In this document: positions 17,761-25,903 of the stretch, in pieces
Position numbering within the stretch: position 1 is the stretch's first letter
Layout of the letters: each line of letters starts with the position of its first letter
NCBI GenBank assembly: GCA_036557885.1
Contig: DATBGS010000120.1
Location: 1-51,619 of the forward strand
Direction: 5' to 3'
Length of the DNA: 51,619 bases
From: DATBGS01 sp036557885
GTDB lineage: Bacteria > Chloroflexota > Ktedonobacteria > Ktedonobacterales > DATBGS01
The notes under the pieces: model-generated
Database searches by the model: none
The model's input: the letters and a program-made list of their open reading frames with translations, nothing else
What the model was told of the DNA's origin: nothing
Program-made: the position numbers and the translations under genes

Positions 17761-18968
17761 AGGACGCCCGTTCTCATCCAGTCTTGCCGGATAAGAAGCG
17801 TTCGCAAGCTGATATTTCTGGCTCCCACCAGATCGGCATGGAGGACAAACAAGCAATGCTGGCAAACAAACAACAAGCCTTTTTCAGGCCGGTTCTTTGG
17901 GCTGGTAAAGCCGCAGCGAGGACACATCTGACTAGTGTAGTCTGCATCCACCTTGATGCAGAGCGAAGAGCCGAGCGCAGCTTTGTAGGTCAGGAAGCTG
18001 TGCAATTCGGCAAAGGCCCAGTGAGAGGCATGCCGATTCTTGCGCCGTTGCTTCTTACTCGCCTTTTTGCCCTTTTTGCGTTTGGTGCGTTCGCGGATTC
18101 CCGCCAAGTCTTCCAGTCCGATGAAAGCCAGAGGGTGGGAGTCAATGATGTGCTTGCTAATCGTATGGTTCGTGTTCAGCTTAAGCCGTCTCTCTCGTCT
18201 GCTAAGCAAGATACGTTTTCTGGTTGCAGAGCGAGTGCCTTTTTGCCGAAGTCGTTTCTGGAGCCGAGCCACATGGTCGGCTTGCTGCCTCACTTTCCTG
18301 CCAGAATAGAACTGGCTGTGATTGGTAGAGGTGGTGACCGCCGCCAAATAGCGGTTGCCCACGTCAATGCCTACCACCTGCGTGGCTCTTGCGGGGGTGG
18401 GGTCAGGGACTTCCACCGAGAGCGACACCAGCAAATAGAAGCGCTTTTTGGCCTGATCGTACCAGAGTTTGGCACCGCCAATGGTGGCCCCCTCGTGAAT
18501 CAGTGCCACATGGTTCCTGTACCCCTGGTACGGGAGAATCAACCGGCGTTGCAGGGTCAAGATGCTGACCCGGCCTTCCGTCTTGAAGGAATAATCGCGC
18601 TGGTGGTTGTAGTACACGGTGGGAGCATCATAGCGGGGTACCTTATCCAGCCCCTTAAAGCGCTTTTTCGTGTACCCTTTAGCCCGCGCCTCCTGATTCT
18701 TGCGCCATTTGGTCCACAGTCCTTTGTAGGTAGCGCCGACCTGACGGGGGACATTGCACGCCATTTGTGCGGGCAAGCAAAACTGACGGCGCAACTCGGT
18801 ATAGGTTTCCTTCTGGAGGCGGATGCTGTTGCTCGTTTTGCCATGCGCAAACGAGTAGGCGCTGACAAAGTTCAGCGCGTCCCGATACGCCAATTGCGTC
18901 TGTCGCAGCAGGGCGAACTGCTCTGGCGTCGTGGTCAGTTTCAGTTTGGCGGTCAGTTCTTGTTTCAT
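17661..18968 (-). CDS. tnpB: RNA-guided endonuclease TnpB
   Basis: The 435-residue protein is a TnpB nuclease. It has an N-terminal helix-turn-helix/wedge region (KLKLTTTPEQFALLRQTQLAYRDALNF). The RuvC triad is complete: D202 (GIDVGNRYLAAV), E286 (IGLEDLAG) and D379 (HADLVGARN). A zinc finger is formed by C349/C352 and C369/C372 (CPRCG, CQHC), and there is a basic linker KKGKKASKKQRRKNRH. Length and residues indicate an active nuclease. The start is ATG 18968 rather than the upstream TTG 18977, because the -10 box overlaps the TTG and the predicted transcript begins at about the ATG, giving a leaderless message. Its 3' end overlaps the right-end hairpin. Confidence 0.92.
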   Translation of the reverse strand: MKQELTAKLKLTTTPEQFALLRQTQLAYRDALNFVSAYSFAHGKTSNSIRLQKETYTELRRQFCLPAQMACNVPRQVGATYKGLWTKWRKNQEARAKGYTKKRFKGLDKVPRYDAPTVYYNHQRDYSFKTEGRVSILTLQRRLILPYQGYRNHVALIHEGATIGGAKLWYDQAKKRFYLLVSLSVEVPDPTPARATQVVGIDVGNRYLAAVTTSTNHSQFYSGRKVRQQADHVARLQKRLRQKGTRSATRKRILLSRRERRLKLNTNHTISKHIIDSHPLAFIGLEDLAGIRERTKRKKGKKASKKQRRKNRHASHWAFAELHSFLTYKAALGSSLCIKVDADYTSQMCPRCGFTSPKNRPEKGLLFVCQHCLFVLHADLVGARNISLRTLLIRQDWMRTGVLSVRPDVSDREAKVARLSRYAELRWSLDTSPSL

Positions 18969-18975
18969 CAAAAAC

Positions 18976-19004
18976 AATATAAACTATTTTGGAGTAAATG
19001 TCAA
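18976..19004 (-). promoter_or_regulatory. tnpB promoter giving a leaderless mRNA
   Basis: TTGACA (19004-18999) and TATATT (18981-18976) have a 17-base spacer on the minus strand. The start of transcription would fall at about 18969, immediately before the ATG at 18968. Confidence 0.75.
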
Positions 19005-19022
19005 GCAAAGTGGGACGCTTCC

Positions 19023-19045
19023 TCCCCATATGTATACGCAGGGGA
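19023..19045. repeat. Left-end hairpin of the TnpB element
   Basis: TCCCC (19023-19027) pairs with GGGGA (19041-19045) around a 13-base loop. CATATG occurs in this loop region and again at 19058-19063. Single-stranded hairpins at subterminal positions are what IS200/IS605 transposases recognise. Confidence 0.45.
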
Positions 19046-19080
19046 CTCCGCGCCCAAACATATGTTGAAAGAAGACGCAC

Positions 19081-21552
19081 ATGCACAACGTAGACAACTT
19101 GCTCAGCCAGATGACGCTTCAGGAAAAAGTCTCGATGCTTGCCGGAACCAACATGTGGTATACAGTCCCGGTTGAGCGATTGGGCATTCCTACGCTGAAG
19201 ATGACCGATGGTCCCAATGGCGCGCGTGGCGCCGGAAGCCTGACCGGTGGCGTGAAGACTACCTGCTTCCCCGCAGAGATTTCCCTGGCCTCCACATGGG
19301 ACGTAGATTTGGTCAAACGCATTGGGCTGGCGCTGGGACAAGAGACAAGCGCCAAGGGAGCGCAGGTGCTGCTGGGTCCAACCGTCAACATGCAGCGTTC
19401 TCCGCTTGGTGGACGCAATTTCGAGACGTTCTCCGAAGACCCCTATCTCTCCGCGCGTCTGGCGGTGGCGTATATCGTCGGCTTGCAGAGCGAAGGGGTG
19501 GGCGCCTCGATCAAGCATTATATCTGTAATGATCACGAATTCGAGCGCTTCAGCATGAGTTCAGAAGTACGCGAGCGGGCGCTGCGCGAGGTCTATCTGC
19601 TGCCCTTCCAGGCAGCGGTGCAAGAGGCAAAGCCCTGGACGATTATGGCGAGCTATAACCTGGTGAACGGTATTGCTGCCTCCGAAGACCCATATCTGTT
19701 GACAGAGGTATTGCGCAATGAGTGGGGATTTGAAGGAGTGGTGGTTTCTGACTGGTTTAATTCGGTCAAGAGCACTGCCGCTTCTCTCAATGCCGGGCTG
19801 GATCTGGAGATGCCCGCACCAGTCTGGCGTGGCGAGAAGCTGCTGGCAGCGGTGGAACGTGGCGAGGTAGCGGAAGCAGCCATTGACGCCAGCGTCAGGC
19901 GTCTCCTGGCCCTGCTGGTCAAAGCGGGGCGGTTCGAGCAGCCACTGGATACACCAGAGCAAGCTGTTGATTTGCCGGAACGTCGCGCGCTGGCTCGTGA
20001 GGCGGCGGCTGAGGGCATTGTCCTGCTCAAGAACGAGCAGCAGACGCTGCCGCTGCAACGCGAGCGGCTTACCTCCATTGCGCTGATTGGTCCCAACGTT
20101 AAGGTGGCGCACATTATGGGTGGGGGCAGCGCGCAAGTCAACGCGCACTATGCGGTGACTCCCTTTGACGGCATGCTCGCGAGGCTGGGAGAGGGCGTGC
20201 GTGTGGGCTACGAACTGGGCTGCACCAATCATCGCTTGCTGCCACTGCTTGCTATCGAACAGGTTGAGGCTGGCGCACAAGGCAGTGAACATGGCCTGGC
20301 CGTTGAGTATTTCAACAGCAGCGATCTGACTGGGGCGATGGTTCACACGGAAATACAAACGGCATCGGAGCGCATGTGGTTCCAGGATGTGCCTGCTGGC
20401 GTCAATCACCAGCAGTTTTCCGCTCGCATGAGCGGTCGCTTCATCCCCAAGGAAACAGGCGTATATTCCTTTGGGCTGATCAGCGCTGGATTCAGCCGCC
20501 TGTCCATTGATGGGCGCGAGGTGATTGACAACTGGACACACCAGACGCCCAGCAGAGAATTTTTTGGGATGGGTAGTGCCGAGGTCCAGGCAGCAATCCC
20601 CCTGGAGGCTGGGCGCACCTATCTGTTGAGTCTCGACTTTGCCAGGAACGCACAGACGCCAATGGCAGCGGTTCGGCTGGAATGCCTCCCCCCAGTTCCA
20701 GGTGATAGCATCGAGCGCGCGGCGCGACTGGCGGCAGCCTCAGATGTGGCGATTGTTTGTGCTGGCTTCGGCGGGGACTGGCAGAGCGAAGGCTTTGACC
20801 GGCCCGATATGGAACTGCCTGGGCAGCAAAACGCGCTGATCGAGCAGGTGGCAGCGGCCAATCCACGTACCATCGTCGTCCTCAACACCGGCTCACCCAT
20901 CAGCATGCCCTGGCTCAAGCAGGTGGCAGCGGTCATGCAAGCCTGGTATCCTGGTCAAGAGTGTGGTAATGCGATTGCCGATGTGCTCTTTGGAGATACC
21001 AACCCTTCGGGGAAACTGCCGCAAACCTTTCCGTCGCGTCTGGAGGATACCCCGGCCTACCTCAACTTTCCTGGTGAAAACGGCAAGATCTACTACGGGG
21101 AAGGGCTGTACGTCGGCTATCGCTACTACGATAAGAAGCGGATCGCCCCCCTGTTTCCCTTTGGCTTTGGCCTTTCCTACACGACATTTAGCTATAGCAC
21201 GCTGCGGCTGAGTGCTCAACAGATCAATCCAGACGAGACGGTGCAGGTTGCAGTGGATGTCACCAACACAGGGCAGTGCGCGGGCAAAGAGATCGTCCAA
21301 CTCTATGTGCGAGACGTGAAGTCGCGGCTGGAGCGCCCGGAGAAAGAACTGAAAGCCTTTGCGAAAGTGCAGCTTGCACCTGGGGAGTGCAAGACCCTGA
21401 CGCTCACCATCGGGCGCGAGGCGCTGGTCTACTACGATGATCTGGCGCGGACCTGGGTGGCTGAAGCGGGAGTGTTTGAAGTGCTGGTTGGCGCGTCGTC
21501 ACAGGACATTCGAGCAACAGCCTCATTTGTCCTGACCGATGCAAGCCATTGA
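19081..21552 (+). CDS. Glycoside hydrolase family 3 beta-glucosidase with PA14 insert
   Basis: The 823-residue enzyme would release glucose from beta-glucosides or cello-oligosaccharides. The GH3 N-terminal barrel includes MTDGPNGARGA, LGPTVNMQRSPLGGRNFETFSEDP and SIKHYICNDHE. The nucleophile is Asp224 in VVVSDWFNS. A PA14 domain (about residues 400-545, with FSARMSGRFIPKETGVYSFGL) is inserted into the C-terminal sandwich. A fibronectin III-like domain closes the protein (VAVDVTNTGQCAGKEIVQLYVRD). No signal peptide is seen, so it is cytoplasmic. GAAAGAAG precedes ATG 19081. It heads the beta-glucoside cluster, but the TnpB element lies directly upstream and its own promoter is not obvious. 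Confidence 0.93.
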   Translation: MHNVDNLLSQMTLQEKVSMLAGTNMWYTVPVERLGIPTLKMTDGPNGARGAGSLTGGVKTTCFPAEISLASTWDVDLVKRIGLALGQETSAKGAQVLLGPTVNMQRSPLGGRNFETFSEDPYLSARLAVAYIVGLQSEGVGASIKHYICNDHEFERFSMSSEVRERALREVYLLPFQAAVQEAKPWTIMASYNLVNGIAASEDPYLLTEVLRNEWGFEGVVVSDWFNSVKSTAASLNAGLDLEMPAPVWRGEKLLAAVERGEVAEAAIDASVRRLLALLVKAGRFEQPLDTPEQAVDLPERRALAREAAAEGIVLLKNEQQTLPLQRERLTSIALIGPNVKVAHIMGGGSAQVNAHYAVTPFDGMLARLGEGVRVGYELGCTNHRLLPLLAIEQVEAGAQGSEHGLAVEYFNSSDLTGAMVHTEIQTASERMWFQDVPAGVNHQQFSARMSGRFIPKETGVYSFGLISAGFSRLSIDGREVIDNWTHQTPSREFFGMGSAEVQAAIPLEAGRTYLLSLDFARNAQTPMAAVRLECLPPVPGDSIERAARLAAASDVAIVCAGFGGDWQSEGFDRPDMELPGQQNALIEQVAAANPRTIVVLNTGSPISMPWLKQVAAVMQAWYPGQECGNAIADVLFGDTNPSGKLPQTFPSRLEDTPAYLNFPGENGKIYYGEGLYVGYRYYDKKRIAPLFPFGFGLSYTTFSYSTLRLSAQQINPDETVQVAVDVTNTGQCAGKEIVQLYVRDVKSRLERPEKELKAFAKVQLAPGECKTLTLTIGREALVYYDDLARTWVAEAGVFEVLVGASSQDIRATASFVLTDASH

Positions 21553-21602
21553 CACAAAGAGCGAGGGCTGCGCCCCGAGGCGCAGCCCTCGCTCTTTGTG
21601 TC
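21551..21602 (+). terminator. Very long perfect hairpin overlapping the GH3 stop codon
   Basis: A 24-base arm (21551-21574) pairs perfectly with 21579-21602 around a CCGA loop. The stem begins inside the TGA of the GH3 gene. No T tract follows, so it may terminate, protect mRNA from exonucleases, or both. Confidence 0.65.
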
Positions 21603-21676
21603 AGCAGGTGCATTGAACACTGTGCAGACTGAACAACGAGATTTTCTAGCAATCTGAAAAATTCCCCAAAAACCTA

Positions 21677-21705
21677 TTGACAGAAGGCTAGTTTGTGGTT
21701 ATACT
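21677..21705 (+). promoter_or_regulatory. Promoter of the LacI gene
   Basis: TTGACA (21677-21682) and TATACT (21700-21705) are 17 bases apart. The start of transcription would fall inside the palindrome at 21709-21722. Confidence 0.75.
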
Positions 21706-21708
21706 ATT

Positions 21709-21722
21709 CGTAACCGGTTACG
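21709..21722. promoter_or_regulatory. LacI-type operator
   Basis: CGTAACCGGTTACG is a perfect 14-base palindrome with the central CCGG/CG step usual for LacI-family sites. It is placed exactly at the predicted start of transcription, so binding would block the promoter. Confidence 0.7.
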
Positions 21723-21758
21723 AGAGCGGTAACGGACCCGATTGCGTAACCGCTCTCG
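21721..21758 (+). promoter_or_regulatory. Leader inverted repeat, second operator or mRNA hairpin
   Basis: Arm 21721-21734 (CGAGAGCGGTAACG) pairs with 21745-21758 at 13 of 14 positions around a ten-base loop. Both arms carry the GTAACC/GGTAAC core of the main operator, so it can act as extra half-sites in DNA or as a leader hairpin in RNA. Confidence 0.5.
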
Positions 21759-21829
21759 CAACACTCCCCAACTGGGAGACCTTGGCAGTGGGGATGGGTG
21801 CACATCAAAGACAACGGGAGAAAAACCGT

Positions 21830-22927
21830 ATGGCGAGCAAACTCACCATTCAGGACATCGCTCGGCTGGCGAATGTCTCCAAAGCAACGGTTTCACGTGT
21901 CTTAAACCACAAGCCCGATGTGGACCCTGCCACTCGTGAGCGCATCTTGCAGATCATGGATGAGCAGGACTTTGTGCCCAGTGTGACGGCTGCTGGACTT
22001 GCAGGTGGGCGGCCTCGTATGATTGGTGTTCTGGTTCCCTCGTTAATCTGGCCGTTTATCCCAGAAATTTTGCAGGGTGTGGCTGAGGTGGTGGAACATA
22101 GCGCCTATGAAATAGTGCTCTATAGCATCCCCCCAAACAAAGACCGCAGTGCTGCGCTTGATCGCATTCTGGATGCGCGGTTGATTGCCGGCCTGGTAGC
22201 TGTGATCCCCGGCCCGGCAGCCGAGCGATTAGAGCAGTTGCACCAGCAGGGCTTTCCCGTCGTGATCATTGATGACCAGGGCTTGCCAAACAGCGCGCCC
22301 TGGGTAGGTGCTGACAATCGTACTGGCGCCTATCAAGCCGTTCGCCATTTGATTGACCTGGGCTACCGGCGTATTGCGCATATCAAAGGCCCAGCAAGTT
22401 ATCAATGCTCGCAAGAGCGCTATCAGGGCTATTGCGAGGCACTGAATGAGGCCAGGCTGCCCCTTGACCCCACGCTGGTCTTTCAGGGCGATTTCGAACT
22501 TCCCACTGGACGAGAAGGCGCCCAGGCACTCTTCTCGCTGGCTGAACGGCCTACCGCTATTTTTGCCGCCAATGATCATATGGCCTGGGGGGTTCTTGAG
22601 GCTGCCGAAAACCTGGGCCTGCGCGTTCCGGAGGATGTGGCTCTGGTCGGCTTCGACGATATGCCCACTTCGATGCACAAGCGCCCGCCACTGACTACAG
22701 TGGTGCAACCCTTCCATGTGATGGGCCAGCGCGCTGCTGATTTGCTTCTGCGGCTGCTGGAATCGCCGCGTCCTCTTCCCGCCTATGCTGGCAAAAACCC
22801 CTTTAGAAAATCTTCTCTACTCTCATCCGCCTATGCCCCTGAGCCTATGCGCATTTTGCTGGAAACCCATCTGGTGATCCGCGAATCGTGTGGCATACAA
22901 CAAGTGGCTTCGATTCCCAAATCTTGA
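21830..22927 (+). CDS. LacI family transcriptional regulator
   Basis: The 365-residue repressor has the LacI HTH at its start (LTIQDIARLANVSKATVSRVLNHKP, hinge region to about residue 60). A periplasmic-binding-protein-like sensor domain follows (IGVLVPSLIWPFIPEILQGV, VVIIDDQG, GYRRIAHIKGP, ALVGFDDMPTS). The ATG at 21830 has GGGAG nine bases upstream and fits the HTH; the longer open frame from 21695 crosses the promoter and operator and is rejected. It lies between the GH3 gene and the transport operon and has its own operator. The inducer is probably a beta-glucoside or its breakdown product, which is inferred from neighbours. Confidence 0.93.
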   Translation: MASKLTIQDIARLANVSKATVSRVLNHKPDVDPATRERILQIMDEQDFVPSVTAAGLAGGRPRMIGVLVPSLIWPFIPEILQGVAEVVEHSAYEIVLYSIPPNKDRSAALDRILDARLIAGLVAVIPGPAAERLEQLHQQGFPVVIIDDQGLPNSAPWVGADNRTGAYQAVRHLIDLGYRRIAHIKGPASYQCSQERYQGYCEALNEARLPLDPTLVFQGDFELPTGREGAQALFSLAERPTAIFAANDHMAWGVLEAAENLGLRVPEDVALVGFDDMPTSMHKRPPLTTVVQPFHVMGQRAADLLLRLLESPRPLPAYAGKNPFRKSSLLSSAYAPEPMRILLETHLVIRESCGIQQVASIPKS

Positions 22928-23142
22928 GATCAATGGCGCACGCCCGTTCCGGAAGACAACAGTGCGCGCGTCATGATTCATAACTCAGTCATCGTCATCA
23001 TCACCCAATGCGCGTTGTGTGACCTGAACTGCGAAGGAAGGGGGGATATAAGGGCAACTCTACCATTGCAGCAACTGGACAGAGTATTGCTGCTTCCGAA
23101 CCAACGCATGATTCTTCTATCCATTGTGAGGAGGTCTACACC

Positions 23143-24807
23143 ATGAGGTCTAGGTATCGCTACGGTATGGCGATCATTGGCGTACTTGTGGTTCTGACTA
23201 TGGTCCTGGCTGGTTGTGGCTCCCAGCCGAAAAGTGGCACCCAGTACGGCGGGACATTGACCGATATTCCCAGTCCCTACGGCACCTTTACACAAAACTT
23301 CAACCCCTTCCAGCCCAACAGCAATCGCAGCGGCACGCTGGGCATGATCTATGAGACGCTGCTGGTCTTTAACCGATTGAGCGGGCAAATCACGCCCTGG
23401 CTGGCTTCGACCTACAGCTTCAACAGCGATGCCACCAGCATCACCTTCAACCTGCGCTCCGGCGTCAAGTGGACGGATGGGAAAGACTTTACCAGCGATG
23501 ATGTGGTCTTCACGCTCAACGTCCTGAAGCAGTATCCTGCCCTGGACGGCGGCGCCCTGTGGAAGAGCATTTCCTCCGTCAGCAATCCCAACGCGAGTAC
23601 GGTGGTCGTGAACTTCACCAAGCCATCGGTGCCGCTGCTGTGGTATCTGGGTGGACAGACCTACATTGTGCCCCAGCATATCTGGTCAGGCATTGCTAAT
23701 GCCCAGACCGAGACGAACCCCAACCCGGTGGGCACCGGACCCTTCACGCTGAAGGACTTCAGCCCGCAGGTGTACACGCTCGCCAAGAACAAGAACTACT
23801 GGCAGGCTGGCAAGCCCTACATTGACGCGATCAAGTATCCGTCCCTCGATGCGAACACCAGTGCTGACCTGTTGCTCTCGTCTGGTAGTTTGGACTGGTC
23901 CGGCGTCTTCACTCCCAACATTGAGAAGACCTATGTCGCCCGCGACCCGGCCCATAACAAATACTGGTTCCCACCGGGCAACGTCGTCGAACTCTATCTG
24001 AACCTGACCAAGACTCCGTTCAACAACCTGGCGGTGCGGCAGGCGATTAGCGATGCCATTGATCGCGATGCGCTTTCCACTCAGGCTGAGGTCGGCTACG
24101 AGCCAGTTGCCAGCCCTACCTCTCTGGTACTTCCGGCTAACCAGGCTTTCCTCGATCCAAATTATGCGAACACCAAGTTCACCAAGGATCCAGCCAAGGC
24201 GCAATCCACTCTGGAGGCTGCGGGTTATAAGAAGGACAGCAACGGCATCTATGCTGACGCGAGCGGCGCTGAGCTGGCCTTCAATATGAACGTGGTTTCT
24301 GGCTGGACCGATTGGGATCAGGCCGTCGAGATCATGGCGACGAACCTGAATGCCATCGGGATGAAAGTGACCGAGAATGCGATCTCGTTTAACGACTACA
24401 TCGCGGCCCTGGCGAACGGCACGTTCGATACAGCCATCTCCTGGACGAATCCTGGCCCGACACCCTGGTACCTGTACTTCTCGATGCTGGCAAGCAGCAA
24501 CACGGCCCCGGTAGGACAGCAGGCAGCCTCCAACTATGAGCGCTGGATTGATCCCACTACCGACCAACTGCTGGCTCAGTACGCGGGTTCGACTGACGCC
24601 AACGTTCAGAAGCAGGCTATTCTCGGCCTTGAGAAGATCATGGTCGAACAGATGCCAACCATCCCGCTGATGGAAGGCGCAACCTGGTACGAATACTCGA
24701 CTGCCCGCTTTGTTGGCTGGCCGGATGCGACCAATACCTACGCGAACCCGGCTCCCTGGAACTTCCCGGATGCCGAAGTTGTCGCATTGACCATTCACCA
24801 GGCATAA
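23143..24807 (+). CDS. Lipoprotein substrate-binding protein of an SBP5-type ABC importer
   Basis: The 554-residue protein captures substrate outside the membrane. It has a lipoprotein signal peptide with lipobox LAGC (Cys25). The SBP family 5 fold shows GMIYETLLVFNRLSGQITPWLASTYSFNSDATSITFNLRSGVKWTDGKDFTSDDVVFTLN, NPVGTGPFTLKDFS and VRQAISDAIDRDAL. SBP5 proteins bind peptides, but a branch binds cello- and other beta-oligosaccharides. The flanking GH1 and GH3 enzymes point to that role. GAGGAGG eight bases before ATG 23143 gives a strong ribosome site. A hairpin just after the gene probably raises its mRNA level over the downstream genes. Confidence 0.92.
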   Translation: MRSRYRYGMAIIGVLVVLTMVLAGCGSQPKSGTQYGGTLTDIPSPYGTFTQNFNPFQPNSNRSGTLGMIYETLLVFNRLSGQITPWLASTYSFNSDATSITFNLRSGVKWTDGKDFTSDDVVFTLNVLKQYPALDGGALWKSISSVSNPNASTVVVNFTKPSVPLLWYLGGQTYIVPQHIWSGIANAQTETNPNPVGTGPFTLKDFSPQVYTLAKNKNYWQAGKPYIDAIKYPSLDANTSADLLLSSGSLDWSGVFTPNIEKTYVARDPAHNKYWFPPGNVVELYLNLTKTPFNNLAVRQAISDAIDRDALSTQAEVGYEPVASPTSLVLPANQAFLDPNYANTKFTKDPAKAQSTLEAAGYKKDSNGIYADASGAELAFNMNVVSGWTDWDQAVEIMATNLNAIGMKVTENAISFNDYIAALANGTFDTAISWTNPGPTPWYLYFSMLASSNTAPVGQQAASNYERWIDPTTDQLLAQYAGSTDANVQKQAILGLEKIMVEQMPTIPLMEGATWYEYSTARFVGWPDATNTYANPAPWNFPDAEVVALTIHQA

Positions 24808-24835
24808 CCTGCCCCATCGTTACTCAACGGTTGTT

Positions 24836-24885
24836 GGTAGCTGACTGGCTTGTTTCCATTTCCTTACCCGGACCGGTCAGCTACC
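24836..24885 (+). promoter_or_regulatory. Intercistronic hairpin after the binding-protein gene
   Basis: GGTAGCTGACTGG (24836-24848) pairs with CCGGTCAGCTACC (24873-24885) at 12 of 13 positions. It lies between the binding-protein and first permease genes. Such hairpins commonly stabilise the upstream message or partly terminate, giving excess binding protein. Confidence 0.6.
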
Positions 24886-24913
24886 GGCCACCACTTTCTC
24901 AAAGGAGCCGCAG

Positions 24914-25897
24914 ATGCGCTACCTACTGCGCCGGAGTGGCTTTTACCTGATTGCTCTCTGGGCCGCCATTACGCTAAACTTCCTGATCCCTCGGCTGATG
25001 CCAGGCGATCCGGTATTGTTGCTCGTTGCCAAGCTCCAGGGGCGTCTGGACCCTCGCGCTATCCAGGCTTTACGGCTGGAATTTGGTCTGAATACAAATG
25101 AAAGCCTCTTTACCCAATATCTTCGCTATCTTGGTGATCTGGCGCATGGCAATTTTGGTATCTCCATTAATTATTATCCTACGCCTGTTTCTGAGGTAGT
25201 CCGCACAGGGCTTTTCTGGACGCTGGGGCTGGTGGGCGTAGCAACTATCATCAGTTTTGTGCTGGGCACCGCCCTGGGCGCGATTGCCGCCTGGAAACGT
25301 GGCTCCTGGTTCGACACGACATTCTCGCCTCTCCTGACCTTTTTTCAGGGAATCCCTTATTTCTGGCTGGCTCTGCTGCTCCTCTTTACACTGGGCTTTC
25401 TCCTCAAATGGTTCCCGCTCTTTGGGGGGTATTCGATTGATCTTCAGCCAGCCCTTACCCCAGAATTTGTTCTGAGCGTGGCTTATCACGCGGTGCTGCC
25501 CGCGCTGACGATTGTGATTAGTTCGGTGGCAGGTTGGATGTTGGGCATGCGCAACCCTATGATTGCCACGCTGTCCGAGGACTATGTGCTGATGGCTCAG
25601 GCCAAGGGCCTCTCCGAGCGCCGCGTGCTAATTACCTATGCCGCACGCAATGCCATCTTGCCCAATATTACCGGCTTTGCTATCTCGCTGGGCTTTGTCA
25701 TCAGCGGCGCGCTGCTGACAGAGATTATCTTCTCCTATCCAGGTGTCGGCTTTATACTGCTCAGTGCTGTGCAGGCAGAGGACTACCCGCTGATGCAGGC
25801 CATCTTCCTGATCATTGCTGTGGCTGTGCTGGTTGCCAATTTCTTGGCTGACGTCTTCTATGTTGCTCTTGATCCGCGTGTGCGGCAGGAAGGATGA
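24914..25897 (+). CDS. ABC transporter permease, DppB/OppB type
   Basis: The 327-residue inner-membrane permease starts with MRYLLRRSGFYLIALWAAITLNFLIPRLMPGDP, the usual start of this family. It has about six membrane helices and the ATPase-contact loop (YVLMAQAKGLSERRVLITYAARNAILPNITGFA). It pairs with the DppC-type permease six bases downstream to make the channel. AAAGGAG precedes ATG 24914. Substrate is set by the binding protein and is inferred to be beta-linked oligosaccharide. Confidence 0.93.
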   Translation: MRYLLRRSGFYLIALWAAITLNFLIPRLMPGDPVLLLVAKLQGRLDPRAIQALRLEFGLNTNESLFTQYLRYLGDLAHGNFGISINYYPTPVSEVVRTGLFWTLGLVGVATIISFVLGTALGAIAAWKRGSWFDTTFSPLLTFFQGIPYFWLALLLLFTLGFLLKWFPLFGGYSIDLQPALTPEFVLSVAYHAVLPALTIVISSVAGWMLGMRNPMIATLSEDYVLMAQAKGLSERRVLITYAARNAILPNITGFAISLGFVISGALLTEIIFSYPGVGFILLSAVQAEDYPLMQAIFLIIAVAVLVANFLADVFYVALDPRVRQEG

Positions 25898-25903
25898 GCT
25901 ACG

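Larger units (their letters stand above)
17640..19060 (-). mobile_element. TnpB-only IS200/IS605-type element
   Basis: A single tnpB gene is flanked by hairpins of the kind found at the ends of this superfamily. The right-end stem CCCCTCGC/GCGATGGGG spans the tnpB stop codon at about 17653-17673. The left-end hairpin TCCCC/GGGGA lies at 19023-19045. No tnpA is present, so movement would need a transposase in trans. The exact ends are not resolved; the limits given are approximate. It lies between the second permease gene and the GH3 gene. Confidence 0.75.

Noticed and set aside
17661..18968. TnpB as a catalytically dead RNA-guided repressor
   Set aside because: Asp202, Glu286 and Asp379 are all present, so a nuclease is expected.
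17784..19175. A 463-codon plus-strand frame opposite tnpB
   Set aside because: It is the reverse of a gene with intact RuvC and zinc motifs and has no recognisable protein features.
21695..21829. Longer LacI protein starting at 21695
   Set aside because: That frame would begin inside the promoter and cross the operator; ATG 21830 has a ribosome site and starts the HTH.
23686..24798. A 370-codon minus-strand frame opposite the binding-protein gene
   Set aside because: It is an artefact of codon bias in a highly conserved lipoprotein gene.
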